A DNA stretch of 39,087 nucleotides from an uncultured Candidatus Saccharibacteria bacterium (lineage in GTDB: Bacteria > Patescibacteriota > Saccharimonadia > Saccharimonadales > Saccharimonadaceae): assembly GCA_947306585.1 (NCBI GenBank), contig CAMZGX010000004.1:1-39087 (forward strand), given 5' to 3'. This document shows, in pieces, positions 1 to 8,054 of the stretch. Position numbers and translations under genes: made by a program. Position 1 is the stretch's first letter; each line of letters begins with the position of its first letter. The notes under the pieces were generated by a model that had not been told where the DNA came from, did not search any database, and saw only the letters and a list, made by a program, of their open reading frames with translations.

Positions 1-48
1 ATTACACGCGTTCCAGGCGTGCTCCTTCAACCACTCGGACACACTTCC
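1..48 (-). tRNA. tRNA-Ser(GGA), truncated by window start
   Basis: Reverse complement GGAAGTGTGTCCGAGTGGTTGAAGGAGCACGCCTGGAACGCGTG: acceptor 5' strand, D-arm and anticodon stem CACGC/GCGTG with loop CTGGAAC (anticodon GGA). Confidence 0.85.
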
Positions 49-70
49 GTCTATTTGATAATTATAGCAT

Positions 71-98
71 AAAAAAATCTCCCTTTCGGGAGATTTTT
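71..98 (-). terminator. intrinsic terminator after rplU
   Basis: AAAAATCTCCC tttc GGGAGATTTTT hairpin with U-tract. Confidence 0.8.
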
Positions 99-102
99 AA
101 AG

Positions 103-411
103 TTATTTGATCGAAACGATTTCGATAACTGAATATTTCTGGCGATGTCCAGTTTCTTTGTGGACACGTTTCTTTGAGTGGTAGCGGATAACGCGGACTT
201 TGTCGCCTGCAACTTTTTCTTCAACTACCTTTGCTGAAACCTTAACGCCTTTTACTTCAGGGTTTCCGACAGTGGTTTTGTCACCATCGATAACAAGTAA
301 AGCACCAGTTTCGAGCGTCTTTGTTCCTGCCGGGAGGAGGTCCACACGGAGGGTCTCTTTCTCAGCGACGACATATTGTTTGCCACCGATGAGTACAACT
401 GCTTTCTTCAT
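103..411 (-). CDS. rplU: 50S ribosomal protein L21
   Basis: MKKAVVLIGGKQYVVAEKETLRVDLL... RVIRYHSKKRVHKETGHRQKYSVIEI, typical bL21; SD AAAGGAATTTTATG. Confidence 0.95.
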   Translation of the reverse strand: MKKAVVLIGGKQYVVAEKETLRVDLLPAGTKTLETGALLVIDGDKTTVGNPEVKGVKVSAKVVEEKVAGDKVRVIRYHSKKRVHKETGHRQKYSVIEIVSIK

Positions 412-447
412 AAAATTCCTTTTATTATTAGACTAGTAATTATTTTA

Positions 448-1725
448 TCACAACTTAGAGGAAATTGCAAGATAATAAGCCGTTGAAATCAGGGATTGCT
501 CAAGTGATCCGGAATCCTTGCCAATGAAGTTTCCATACCTTGAGATTTCATATTTCTCGACGTCGTTCATAAACATCTTTAGTCTCATTTTCTCGACTTC
601 AGTTAGATCCTTATTCTGAACTAACACATAAGCACTCGAAAGCTTTCTAAGAAGTGGCATATCCTTATATTCAAGATCAAAATTACAGATTTCCCTATCT
701 CTTTCAATCTTCTTTCTAAACATCATGATATCAGTATATTCACGCTTACCAGCCCTTGAGAGAGCTCCCATACGGTTCTTTACATAATCTCTGATTGCAT
801 CTGAAGCCCGATCCCCCTCCATAATTCGAGCTTTTTCACCAAGCCATTGCATAATCTTGGTTGGAACATGTACACCAGTAGCTTCTAAGAACCCATTCTG
901 CCATCCGCCGGCGATATTAGTTTCAAGAACAATAAATTTACCCGTTTCGTCATCACGAATTAAATCTACACCCGCATATTCTAGTCCAGATGCCGCAGCT
1001 GTACGTACAGCGAGATCATAAATCTCTTCTAATACTTCAGCATCAGTCTCTTTCCAGCGTTTTCTACCGCCAGATTTAGCCATAAAGTCACTCTCGTCGT
1101 CTTCATTACCAACTTTACGCATTGCGCCAAGTGCGGCACCGCCGAGCACAAAAACTCTCCAGTCATAAGTTGACTTCACATAAGGTTCAACTGAAAACGC
1201 AGCATAGTTACCATTAAATTGTTCAAGCTCGGTCTGATTATTGATCAATACGATACCTTCACCACGTGTACCAAAATCTGGTTTCAAAACGAATGGAAAA
1301 TCAATTAATTTTTGTTCAATTAAAGTCTCAACTTCAGCTTTTGAAATTGCTGGATACATTGGCAAAGTATGTTCCGCCACCACGTCGTCTGCCATAAAGC
1401 ATGCGTGCTGAAAATACTTGTCCGAAGTGCTTAATCTACCACCTTCTGGACGAGTGTTAATAGTAATTTTATTTGAATGATTCAACCAATAAATCGTGCG
1501 CTCGATCTCATATTGGCTTTTAAAACCAACTGGACCACGCCAAATTACGAAATCTGAAAATACTTCGTCAAGTTTATTTTGAGCTATTTTATCACTTGGA
1601 ATCGACTTTAAATGTCTAGTCTTCCAGCCCATTTTTTCTGCAGTGCGAATAAGCTCACGGGCCATAAATTGGTTCGGCTCGCGTCCTTCAACAAGTGTTA
1701 CTTCCCTGTTTATTTTCTCACCCAT
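448..1725 (-). CDS. ATP-grasp domain protein (RimK-like)
   Basis: FPFVLKPDFGTRGEGIVLI, VEPYVKSTYDWRVFVLG, YAGVDLIRD...FIVLETNIAGGWQNGFLEATG are ATP-grasp motifs; -10 TATAAT 8 nt before ATG. Confidence 0.8.
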   Translation of the reverse strand: MGEKINREVTLVEGREPNQFMARELIRTAEKMGWKTRHLKSIPSDKIAQNKLDEVFSDFVIWRGPVGFKSQYEIERTIYWLNHSNKITINTRPEGGRLSTSDKYFQHACFMADDVVAEHTLPMYPAISKAEVETLIEQKLIDFPFVLKPDFGTRGEGIVLINNQTELEQFNGNYAAFSVEPYVKSTYDWRVFVLGGAALGAMRKVGNEDDESDFMAKSGGRKRWKETDAEVLEEIYDLAVRTAAASGLEYAGVDLIRDDETGKFIVLETNIAGGWQNGFLEATGVHVPTKIMQWLGEKARIMEGDRASDAIRDYVKNRMGALSRAGKREYTDIMMFRKKIERDREICNFDLEYKDMPLLRKLSSAYVLVQNKDLTEVEKMRLKMFMNDVEKYEISRYGNFIGKDSGSLEQSLISTAYYLAISSKL

Positions 1726-1766
1726 ATAGCTAAATTATAGCATAAGCGCAATATTTTTAGAATACA

Positions 1767-1801
1767 AAAGGACAGGGACTTCCTGATCATCCCTGTCCTT
1801 T
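1767..1801 (-). terminator. intrinsic terminator, surface operon
   Basis: AAAGGACAGGGA cttcctgatca TCCCTGTCCTTT inverted repeat. Confidence 0.7.
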
Positions 1802-1832
1802 CGATGCGAAAGGAGTAATGTGCTACTAATTA

Positions 1833-3119
1833 TTATTTAGTTGAGTTTGTAAGCTTTTTGAGTTGCTTGCGTGATGCATAGTAATATGCGCCACCAATAC
1901 CAATTCCAGCTACAATGATTGTTGCGAGAACAATTTCGGTTGGACCGGTCTTTGGAAGTTCCTTTGGACCTTCACATTCACGATGAACGGTAATTTTTAC
2001 CTTATCGTAACCAGTACCATTAGCAGTTGCGATTGATGCATTATTATAGACTACTGTATCTCCACATGGGAAGATTGTTTTATCATCAGCAACTTCAACT
2101 TTATAAGTAAGGCTCATATTGTCGCCTGGCTTAAAGTCACCAAGATTGATACCACCATCAAAGAGTTTATCTGAAACGAAATTACCTGCTTCGTTAAAGT
2201 TTGCTTTAAAGAATGATGTACCACTGACATATGAAAGGCCATTAGGCATGTGGTCATAACCAATGATTGAGAGTTGGTTAATTGTACCAGTATTCTTATA
2301 ATCAATCTTGAAGTCGAGAACATCACCTGGTTTTACAGTAATTTCTTCGACATAGTTGTTATCATTTTCTTTTGAAACAGTCTTTGAGATATTAAAGCCT
2401 GCTTGATCGACTACAAAGTGATAAGTGACATAACCTGAGTATTCGTTACATCCAGGGACATAACCCCACATATCATTCCAATATCCAAGTTTTGCACCAT
2501 CGGTTCCGAACATTGCTTCTGATGAAAGGATTTCACCATTGATATTACCTAAGCTATGAATCGTAGCAGAGTTTGGAACGTAGCGAAGAAGTACAGTTGA
2601 TTCTGAGTATGCGTATGCAGTATCCCAGACTTCATTTGGGTTAGCATTTGTTGAAGAAATGATACCCTTAATAACTGCGCTTGTGCCGCCGTTTACTTTT
2701 TCTGGTTGTTCAACACGAAGACGTACGTTATCTGCAATGCCGACACCACCATTTTCACGTTTGTTAAGTTTTGACTTAGCGTTGTTGTGGAACCAAATCG
2801 AAACTTCGTATTCTTGACCCACCTCAAGTTGAACCTTGTCGACTAAATCGTCAGTCGTACCAGCTTTGCGGATACGGACAAAGTTTCTCTCATCACCAAT
2901 CTTTGGGTTGTTGGTGATTGAGTTAAATGTTACGTAGTCTGCAGGTTCTTCCCAAGTAAATGTTGGGCGATCCTTTGGACCCCACGCCTCTGTGGCTGCG
3001 TGTACATCGCCCGATACAAAGCCAAACGTTGCTCCGATCGATAGCACCGCAACCGGGAGGATTCGGCGTGCAGTTTTACGCATCTCCTCCCATGTTTTAG
3101 TTTTTGTTTTTGTTCTCAT
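1833..3119 (-). CDS. LPXTG-type cell-wall-anchored surface protein
   Basis: N-terminal signal/TM (RRILPVAVLSIGATFGFVSGDVHA); DUF11-like region (VKPGDVLDFKIDYKNTGT); C-terminal ELPKTGPTEIVLATIIVAGIGIGGAYYYASRKQLKKL = sortase signal + TM + basic tail. Confidence 0.9.
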   Translation of the reverse strand: MRTKTKTKTWEEMRKTARRILPVAVLSIGATFGFVSGDVHAATEAWGPKDRPTFTWEEPADYVTFNSITNNPKIGDERNFVRIRKAGTTDDLVDKVQLEVGQEYEVSIWFHNNAKSKLNKRENGGVGIADNVRLRVEQPEKVNGGTSAVIKGIISSTNANPNEVWDTAYAYSESTVLLRYVPNSATIHSLGNINGEILSSEAMFGTDGAKLGYWNDMWGYVPGCNEYSGYVTYHFVVDQAGFNISKTVSKENDNNYVEEITVKPGDVLDFKIDYKNTGTINQLSIIGYDHMPNGLSYVSGTSFFKANFNEAGNFVSDKLFDGGINLGDFKPGDNMSLTYKVEVADDKTIFPCGDTVVYNNASIATANGTGYDKVKITVHRECEGPKELPKTGPTEIVLATIIVAGIGIGGAYYYASRKQLKKLTNSTK

Positions 3120-3186
3120 TTTTAGGGCTCCTTTCTTCCCTTTTAAATGATACTGTTTTTATTTTTGCGGAAAGCTTACCGCGCTA

Positions 3187-6100
3187 TTAAAATCTGTCCA
3201 TCATTGCGTCATGATCTTCGCGAATTTGATCTTCTGATGCATTTTCGCCAGCAGACTCTTGGTTTGCTTGTGAATCATTGACTGCATTAACTTCTTCTGG
3301 AGTTGAAGGTTCTTGAATGTCCTGTGTACCAGGTTCCTCAGATTGTGTATCGCCCTTCCAACCAGATGTGTCTGAACCATCATAAGTTGCTTCGGTTTCT
3401 GGATTATTTGAACCACCACCATCGGCGTCCGTATTTCCGCCACCTTGGTCACCACCGTTTAGGAAGTCATCTTGTGCAACTTCAGACGATGATCCTGGAG
3501 TATTGTCGTTAACGTATCCATTGTCACCACCAGCTTCTGATACTGGGCCAGTTTCCTCTGGAGTTGGATGATCAATTACGGTCCATCCATCGCCTGGTTC
3601 ACCTGGAAGAATATCGGTTTTACCATCATACTCATCGCCAGTTCCTTCAGTACCAGTGCCTTCTGTGCCTGTACCCTCGGTGCCAGTACCTTCAGTACCA
3701 GTTCCTTCAGTACCTGTACCTTCCGTACCTGTACCCTCGGTGCCAGTACCTTCTGTACCAGTTCCTTCAGTACCAGTTCCTTCCGTACCTGTACCCTCGG
3801 TACCAGTACCTTCGTCACCAGTGCCCTCGTTTTCAGTACCTGTGCCTTCGTCACCAGTACCCTCGTTTTCAGTACCAGTGCCTTCGTCTCCAGTACCTTC
3901 GTTTTCAGTACCTGTGCCTTCATCACCAGTGTCTTCATTTTCAGTGCCAGTGCCTTCATCGCCAGTATCTTCTCTACCGGTACCCTCGTCACCAGTTCCT
4001 TCGGAACCAGTATCAGGTGTAATGTTTTCCCAGATAAGCTGACCACATTTGCCAGAGAAACCAATGATACGAATCTTTGACATTACATCCTGAGCTTCTT
4101 CATCGGTTGCATCAGCTGCAATAATACCGATAGCTTTGAGGAAGTTGTACTTGTATCCACCAATATCATTTTTATCAAGAATGTTTTGACCGTCTTCATC
4201 AACGAATTGAAGTGCGTCAAAGTCTTCGCGAGCAAGTACGCCATCTTTATCGATTGCATAGTTAATGTCTGAAGTACCATCCTCAAGCTGCATTTCATAT
4301 GCATAAAGTGAGCGGTGATGTGTTCCTTGCGCACGATGCTCAACTTGGAGATCGTAATTATCAACCATATCGCGATACATTTCTTTGTTGTATTCAGTGA
4401 GGGTTTCACGGAACTCATCATCTTGCTGTGCAAGATCAAGAACTTCGTTCATGTCTGCTAGTGAGGTAATACCACCTTCACGATCACCAATTACAACATC
4501 GGTACCGCCAAGTGCTGCGAACTGACCTTGTTCTACTGGATCATCGAGTACGTTAGCAAGACCTTCAGCGATTTGTTCAGCTTTCTGGACATCGGTAAGT
4601 TCTTCATTGCCCATGTCATAAAGCTCTTTAGTGAGGTTATGTTGGCCATGTTTTTCTTCGTAATCAAAGAATTCAGATGTGCCATCATAATCGCCAGCTG
4701 AGATATTGACTTCAATATCTTCTCCGTATGAAGTAGTGTTGACGAGATCACTTAACTCTTCACCTTTTTCAGCGTTTAGATCTACATTAAGGCTTAGATC
4801 TTCTGCAACTTCATTAAGATCAACTTCTGCATTGCCAGTGTCTTCTGCCTCAATTTTCGTTGGTTCCGGAGCTGTATTTCTATCAAAGAGACCAGCATTT
4901 TGCAATGCGCTACCAATCGACATAGTTGTGACAAGAGCAAGCAAAGCTGCATAGATAGTCTTCTTTAGAGTTTCTTTCTTACCTTCCTTAAGTGCTCTTT
5001 CAGCACCAGTCTTTGAACGTTTGTTACCCTTAAAGAAATTCTTTAATTTTGCAAACAAACCACGTTGTTCATCGTTTTCGAAATCATCATCATTGCCTTC
5101 GCCTTTTTCTGGTTTTCCATCATCTCCTTCAGGAGCTTTTGCTGCCTCTGCTGCTGCTTTTGCTGCCGCAGCCTTTTCAGCTGCCTCATTTTTCTTCTTA
5201 GCAACATAGAAATTACGAACTGCGATACGGCAAGATTCTTCATCAAAGACACCGTTACGGGTATAAACACCACGGACAGCTTCATCATTAAAGTAGTTGT
5301 CAAAGAATTCTTTCCATTCAGGATCATTATCTTTTTCACCTTTTGGATCGTCTTCTTCAGCGCCAGCTTTAGCACCTTCTGGTTTAGCTTCGCCAGCTCC
5401 TTTGCCATCTTCACCCTCTGCGGATTTAGCACCTTCTGGTTTAGCTTCGCCAGCTTCTGCACCTTCTGGTTTAGCTGTGCCAGCTTCTGCTGTACCAGCT
5501 GCAGCATTTTCAAGTGCTTTTATGCGTGCATCCATATCACGCATTGCTTTTTCTGAATCATGAATCTTAGCCAAGATTCTTTCATATGCAGCATTAGTTT
5601 CTTCATCAGTTTTACCTGATTTTTCAATTGCTTCCATCTCAGCACGAGCATCTTTATTAAGTTGCTCAGCAACTTTATAAGCTGCTCTTGCTTCTACTAA
5701 CTCTGGATCTTCGCCCTTTGGTTCTCCTTCTGGAGCATCAGCACTAGTAGCTTCAAATCTACTATTTTCGATAATTGCGTTTGATTCTTCAACAATTTTT
5801 TGTGAAGCTTCAATTTCATCGTTTAATTTCTTAACGCCGTTGTCGTATTCTTCTTTTGAAAGTTGACCATCAAGCATTTGAGTCTCAAGACTATCCAACG
5901 CTTTCTTAGCTTCAACAATACGAGTTTCAGCTGCCTTGCGATCGTTAACTGCTTTAGCAACTTCAGTTGAACCTTCAGCATTTTTAAGGTTTGCCTCAAC
6001 ATCAGCTTTAGCTGCTTGATATTCTTCTTCCGAAAGATCGCCATCAAGTTTACGGGTTTCGAGATCATCGAGTTTTGCTTTTGCTGCAGCTTGAACATCT

Positions 6101-6717
6101 TCTAATTTATCTGAAGTAAGAACTGCTTGTGATTCGCGAATTGCACGATCATTATCAGCAATTTCTTGATCTGCTGCTGCCTTAGCTGCTTGATATTCTT
6201 CTTCTGAAAGATCACCATCAAGTTTACGGGTTTCGAGATCATCAAGTTTTGCTTTTGCAGCTTCGTTTTTAGCGATTGCTTCATTGTATACAAGGCCTGC
6301 GTCTGCAGCTGCGAGCTTATCACCTTCGTTAACGAATTGGCTCTTGGTATCAGCTACTGCTTGGTCATATTCAGCTTCTGAATATTCACCATCAAGTTTA
6401 CGAATTTCATGATCTTCCAATTTATTTTCAAGTTCTTTATTTCTGCGAACTACATTATTGAAAGTTTCAACTGCTGACACAAATGTGCTGTTTGCAGCTT
6501 CAGCATCATTAATGTTTTCAGACTCGAGTAATTGGTTAAGTTCTTCGAGCTTGCGAGTTGCATTAGCCATATTCTTTTTAAGGTCTGGATGTTGCTCAAG
6601 ATATTCAAGTGCTTCAGGAACGTTTTCACGTACACGATCAGCAAAGGTTGGCATATCATTCATAGCTTCATCACCTACGATTGGTTGTCCAGCTTTAAAT
6701 TCATTACCACGTTCCAT
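3187..6717 (-). CDS. large repeat-rich single-TM surface protein
   Basis: 1176-aa ORF; helical repeats (KLDDLETRKLDGDLSEEEYQAAKA), Ala/Glu/Lys-rich region, one TM (KKTIYAALLALVTTMSIGSAL), C-terminal GTE/GTG repeat stalk; SD present. Confidence 0.85.
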   Translation of the reverse strand: MERGNEFKAGQPIVGDEAMNDMPTFADRVRENVPEALEYLEQHPDLKKNMANATRKLEELNQLLESENINDAEAANSTFVSAVETFNNVVRRNKELENKLEDHEIRKLDGEYSEAEYDQAVADTKSQFVNEGDKLAAADAGLVYNEAIAKNEAAKAKLDDLETRKLDGDLSEEEYQAAKAAADQEIADNDRAIRESQAVLTSDKLEDVQAAAKAKLDDLETRKLDGDLSEEEYQAAKADVEANLKNAEGSTEVAKAVNDRKAAETRIVEAKKALDSLETQMLDGQLSKEEYDNGVKKLNDEIEASQKIVEESNAIIENSRFEATSADAPEGEPKGEDPELVEARAAYKVAEQLNKDARAEMEAIEKSGKTDEETNAAYERILAKIHDSEKAMRDMDARIKALENAAAGTAEAGTAKPEGAEAGEAKPEGAKSAEGEDGKGAGEAKPEGAKAGAEEDDPKGEKDNDPEWKEFFDNYFNDEAVRGVYTRNGVFDEESCRIAVRNFYVAKKKNEAAEKAAAAKAAAEAAKAPEGDDGKPEKGEGNDDDFENDEQRGLFAKLKNFFKGNKRSKTGAERALKEGKKETLKKTIYAALLALVTTMSIGSALQNAGLFDRNTAPEPTKIEAEDTGNAEVDLNEVAEDLSLNVDLNAEKGEELSDLVNTTSYGEDIEVNISAGDYDGTSEFFDYEEKHGQHNLTKELYDMGNEELTDVQKAEQIAEGLANVLDDPVEQGQFAALGGTDVVIGDREGGITSLADMNEVLDLAQQDDEFRETLTEYNKEMYRDMVDNYDLQVEHRAQGTHHRSLYAYEMQLEDGTSDINYAIDKDGVLAREDFDALQFVDEDGQNILDKNDIGGYKYNFLKAIGIIAADATDEEAQDVMSKIRIIGFSGKCGQLIWENITPDTGSEGTGDEGTGREDTGDEGTGTENEDTGDEGTGTENEGTGDEGTGTENEGTGDEGTGTENEGTGDEGTGTEGTGTEGTGTEGTGTEGTGTEGTGTEGTGTEGTGTEGTGTEGTGTEGTGTEGTGDEYDGKTDILPGEPGDGWTVIDHPTPEETGPVSEAGGDNGYVNDNTPGSSSEVAQDDFLNGGDQGGGNTDADGGGSNNPETEATYDGSDTSGWKGDTQSEEPGTQDIQEPSTPEEVNAVNDSQANQESAGENASEDQIREDHDAMMDRF
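3640..4010 (-). repeat. in-gene minisatellite encoding (TEGTG)n and (TGDEGTGTENEG)n
   Basis: 15-bp units with a visible 60-bp higher-order register (ttccgtacctgtaccctcggt at 3721 and 3781), followed by about 36-bp units. Confidence 0.9.
5845..6432 (-). repeat. four diverged repeats of a helical 'KLDG.LSEEEY' module
   Basis: ALDSLETQMLDGQLSKEEY, KLDDLETRKLDGDLSEEEY (x2, nearly identical DNA), KLEDHEIRKLDGEYSEAEY. Confidence 0.85.
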
Positions 6718-6719
6718 AA

Positions 6720-7112
6720 TTATTTATCCTCCCCGTTAAGGTAGGCATTACGAAAGGCTGTCATTGTTTGTTCAGTAATCGTCTCCACATCGATTCCTGA
6801 TTCGTCGATGATTTTATTTACAGCTTCTTCATCTGCACCATTTTCAATTTCTTGGTTTAATTTAGTAACTAAATAATCTGGCATTGCGAGTACCATCTTC
6901 TTAGTAATTTCGTCTTGAAGTGCTTCACGAAGCTCAGCTCTGAGCTCATCAGTCGCCTCAACACCTTTATCAGCAATCATTTTCTCAACATAGATTGCAA
7001 TAATTTCTTCTTGAGTTAATTCATTCAAGAACTCTTCTGGAAGTTCTGCATCTTCCGGTAAATTTTGGACACGGTCCAAAAGCTCTTTGAGCCTTGTATC
7101 TTCTTGTGCCAT
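6720..7112 (-). CDS. small acidic helical protein (DUF5663-like?), first gene of surface operon
   Basis: 130-aa ORF, stop closely adjacent to the downstream gene; preceded by TTGACA-17-TAAAAT. Confidence 0.7.
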   Translation of the reverse strand: MAQEDTRLKELLDRVQNLPEDAELPEEFLNELTQEEIIAIYVEKMIADKGVEATDELRAELREALQDEITKKMVLAMPDYLVTKLNQEIENGADEEAVNKIIDESGIDVETITEQTMTAFRNAYLNGEDK

Positions 7113-7174
7113 AGCGTGGAGATAACCTTTCTTTTTTTATGTTTTTATATTGAAATATGACTTTTCTGACCACT

Positions 7175-7203
7175 ATTTTAAAGCTAATGCTTAGATTTGT
7201 CAA
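7175..7203 (-). promoter_or_regulatory. sigma70-type promoter of surface operon
   Basis: Minus strand TTGACA-17 nt-TAAAAT. Confidence 0.75.
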
Positions 7204-7213
7204 GAAAAAATGT

Positions 7214-7248
7214 ATCAAAAAACCCGAGACGTGCTCGGATCTTTTGAT
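7214..7248 (-). terminator. intrinsic terminator after 38-aa ORF
   Basis: ATCAAAA..CCGAG acgtg CTCGG..TTTTGAT with T-rich flank on minus strand. Confidence 0.65.
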
Positions 7249-7273
7249 AAAAAGGTTAAATTGTGCGTTTTAT

Positions 7274-7390
7274 TTAGCTAATTATCGTAGCGAGGTGACC
7301 TAATCTTTTTGCTATTTTAGCTTTAGCTTCGGGTGATATCTCACTCTTGGATATATAGCCAGCTTCATTCTCAAAGAATTCAAATGACAT
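7274..7390 (-). CDS. 38-aa small ORF, MSFEFFENEAGYISKSEISPEAKAKIAKRLGHLATIIS
   Basis: Not in ORF track (below size cutoff). Canonical SD (AGGAG-9-ATG), promoter upstream and terminator downstream on the same strand. Confidence 0.65.
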   Translation of the reverse strand: MSFEFFENEAGYISKSEISPEAKAKIAKRLGHLATIIS

Positions 7391-7778
7391 ATATATTTTT
7401 CTCCTGTTTATTTTTTTGATTTTAGTGTTTACATTTTTTATTTAGAGTGAATTATTTTGCATTTGTTTCGAACACATATTTTATAATTCTTCTCTATACT
7501 ATCTGTTATTTTAAGTTTGTATAATTTTATTATACAGTATTTTATTTATGAGTAAATATTTTTACATGGGTGTTTTCCTTTGTTTATTTTTTGTTTGGAT
7601 TTATGGCTCCCGCCTATCGTCTTATATTATTTCCTTTTGTTTAGTTTTATTGCTTGTTGATCTTTTCCTGCTGTTTTGTATATATATTTATTTTCCTAAT
7701 CGGATTGATTTCAGGTTTTTGATCTTTTTGTTTCGTTAGATTTGATTTTTGTGTTTATTTCTTTTCTAACTTGTCCTA

Positions 7779-7807
7779 AGTGTATCATACTTATGCTTAT
7801 TTGTCAA
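7779..7807 (-). promoter_or_regulatory. sigma70-type promoter
   Basis: Minus strand TTGACA-17 nt-TACACT with extended TG motif (TATGATACACT). Confidence 0.65.
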
Positions 7808-7932
7808 CACTATTTACACCACATTTTTCAAAAAAGTAAAATATAACAGGGGTAGATTCCCCTCCAGGAAGTTCATTAAGACAACAAAAAACAACCATTT
7901 TATAGCTACATCGCTATGATTAGCTAACAAAA

Positions 7933-8046
7933 AAAGATAATACTGTTTCCTAGGGGATTGCGGAGCTTGCTAGCGAGCTATAACGGCCGTAGCCCCGTAA
8001 AGACGGGCGCGAAGGACCGTGACCCTAGGAAATATGTATTATCTTT
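7933..8046. ncRNA. candidate structured RNA / elaborate inverted repeat after ileS
   Basis: AAAGATAATAC..TTTCCTAGGG (7933-7955) is the inverted repeat of CCCTAGGAAA..GTATTATCTTT (8023-8046); 67-nt GC-richer core with further hairpins. Confidence 0.5.
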
Positions 8047-8054
8047 ATTTGTTT

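Noticed and set aside
3640-4010. CRISPR array
   Set aside because: Repeats are 15/36-bp coding units without unique spacers.
3576-4080. Long alternative ORFs over the GTE repeat, including plus-strand (PVPSV)n
   Set aside because: They are by-products of a low-complexity repeat; the minus frame has start, SD, TM and continuity with the 1176-aa protein.
7548-7739. 63-aa hydrophobic plus-strand ORF
   Set aside because: It lies in T-rich DNA, which automatically codes Phe/Leu/Ile; there is no SD, and the region is better explained as the A-rich leader of the minus-strand small gene.
7933-8046. Known RNAs (RNase P, tmRNA, SRP RNA, 6S RNA)
   Set aside because: The characteristic conserved motifs of these RNAs are not visible and the element is too short for RNase P or tmRNA.
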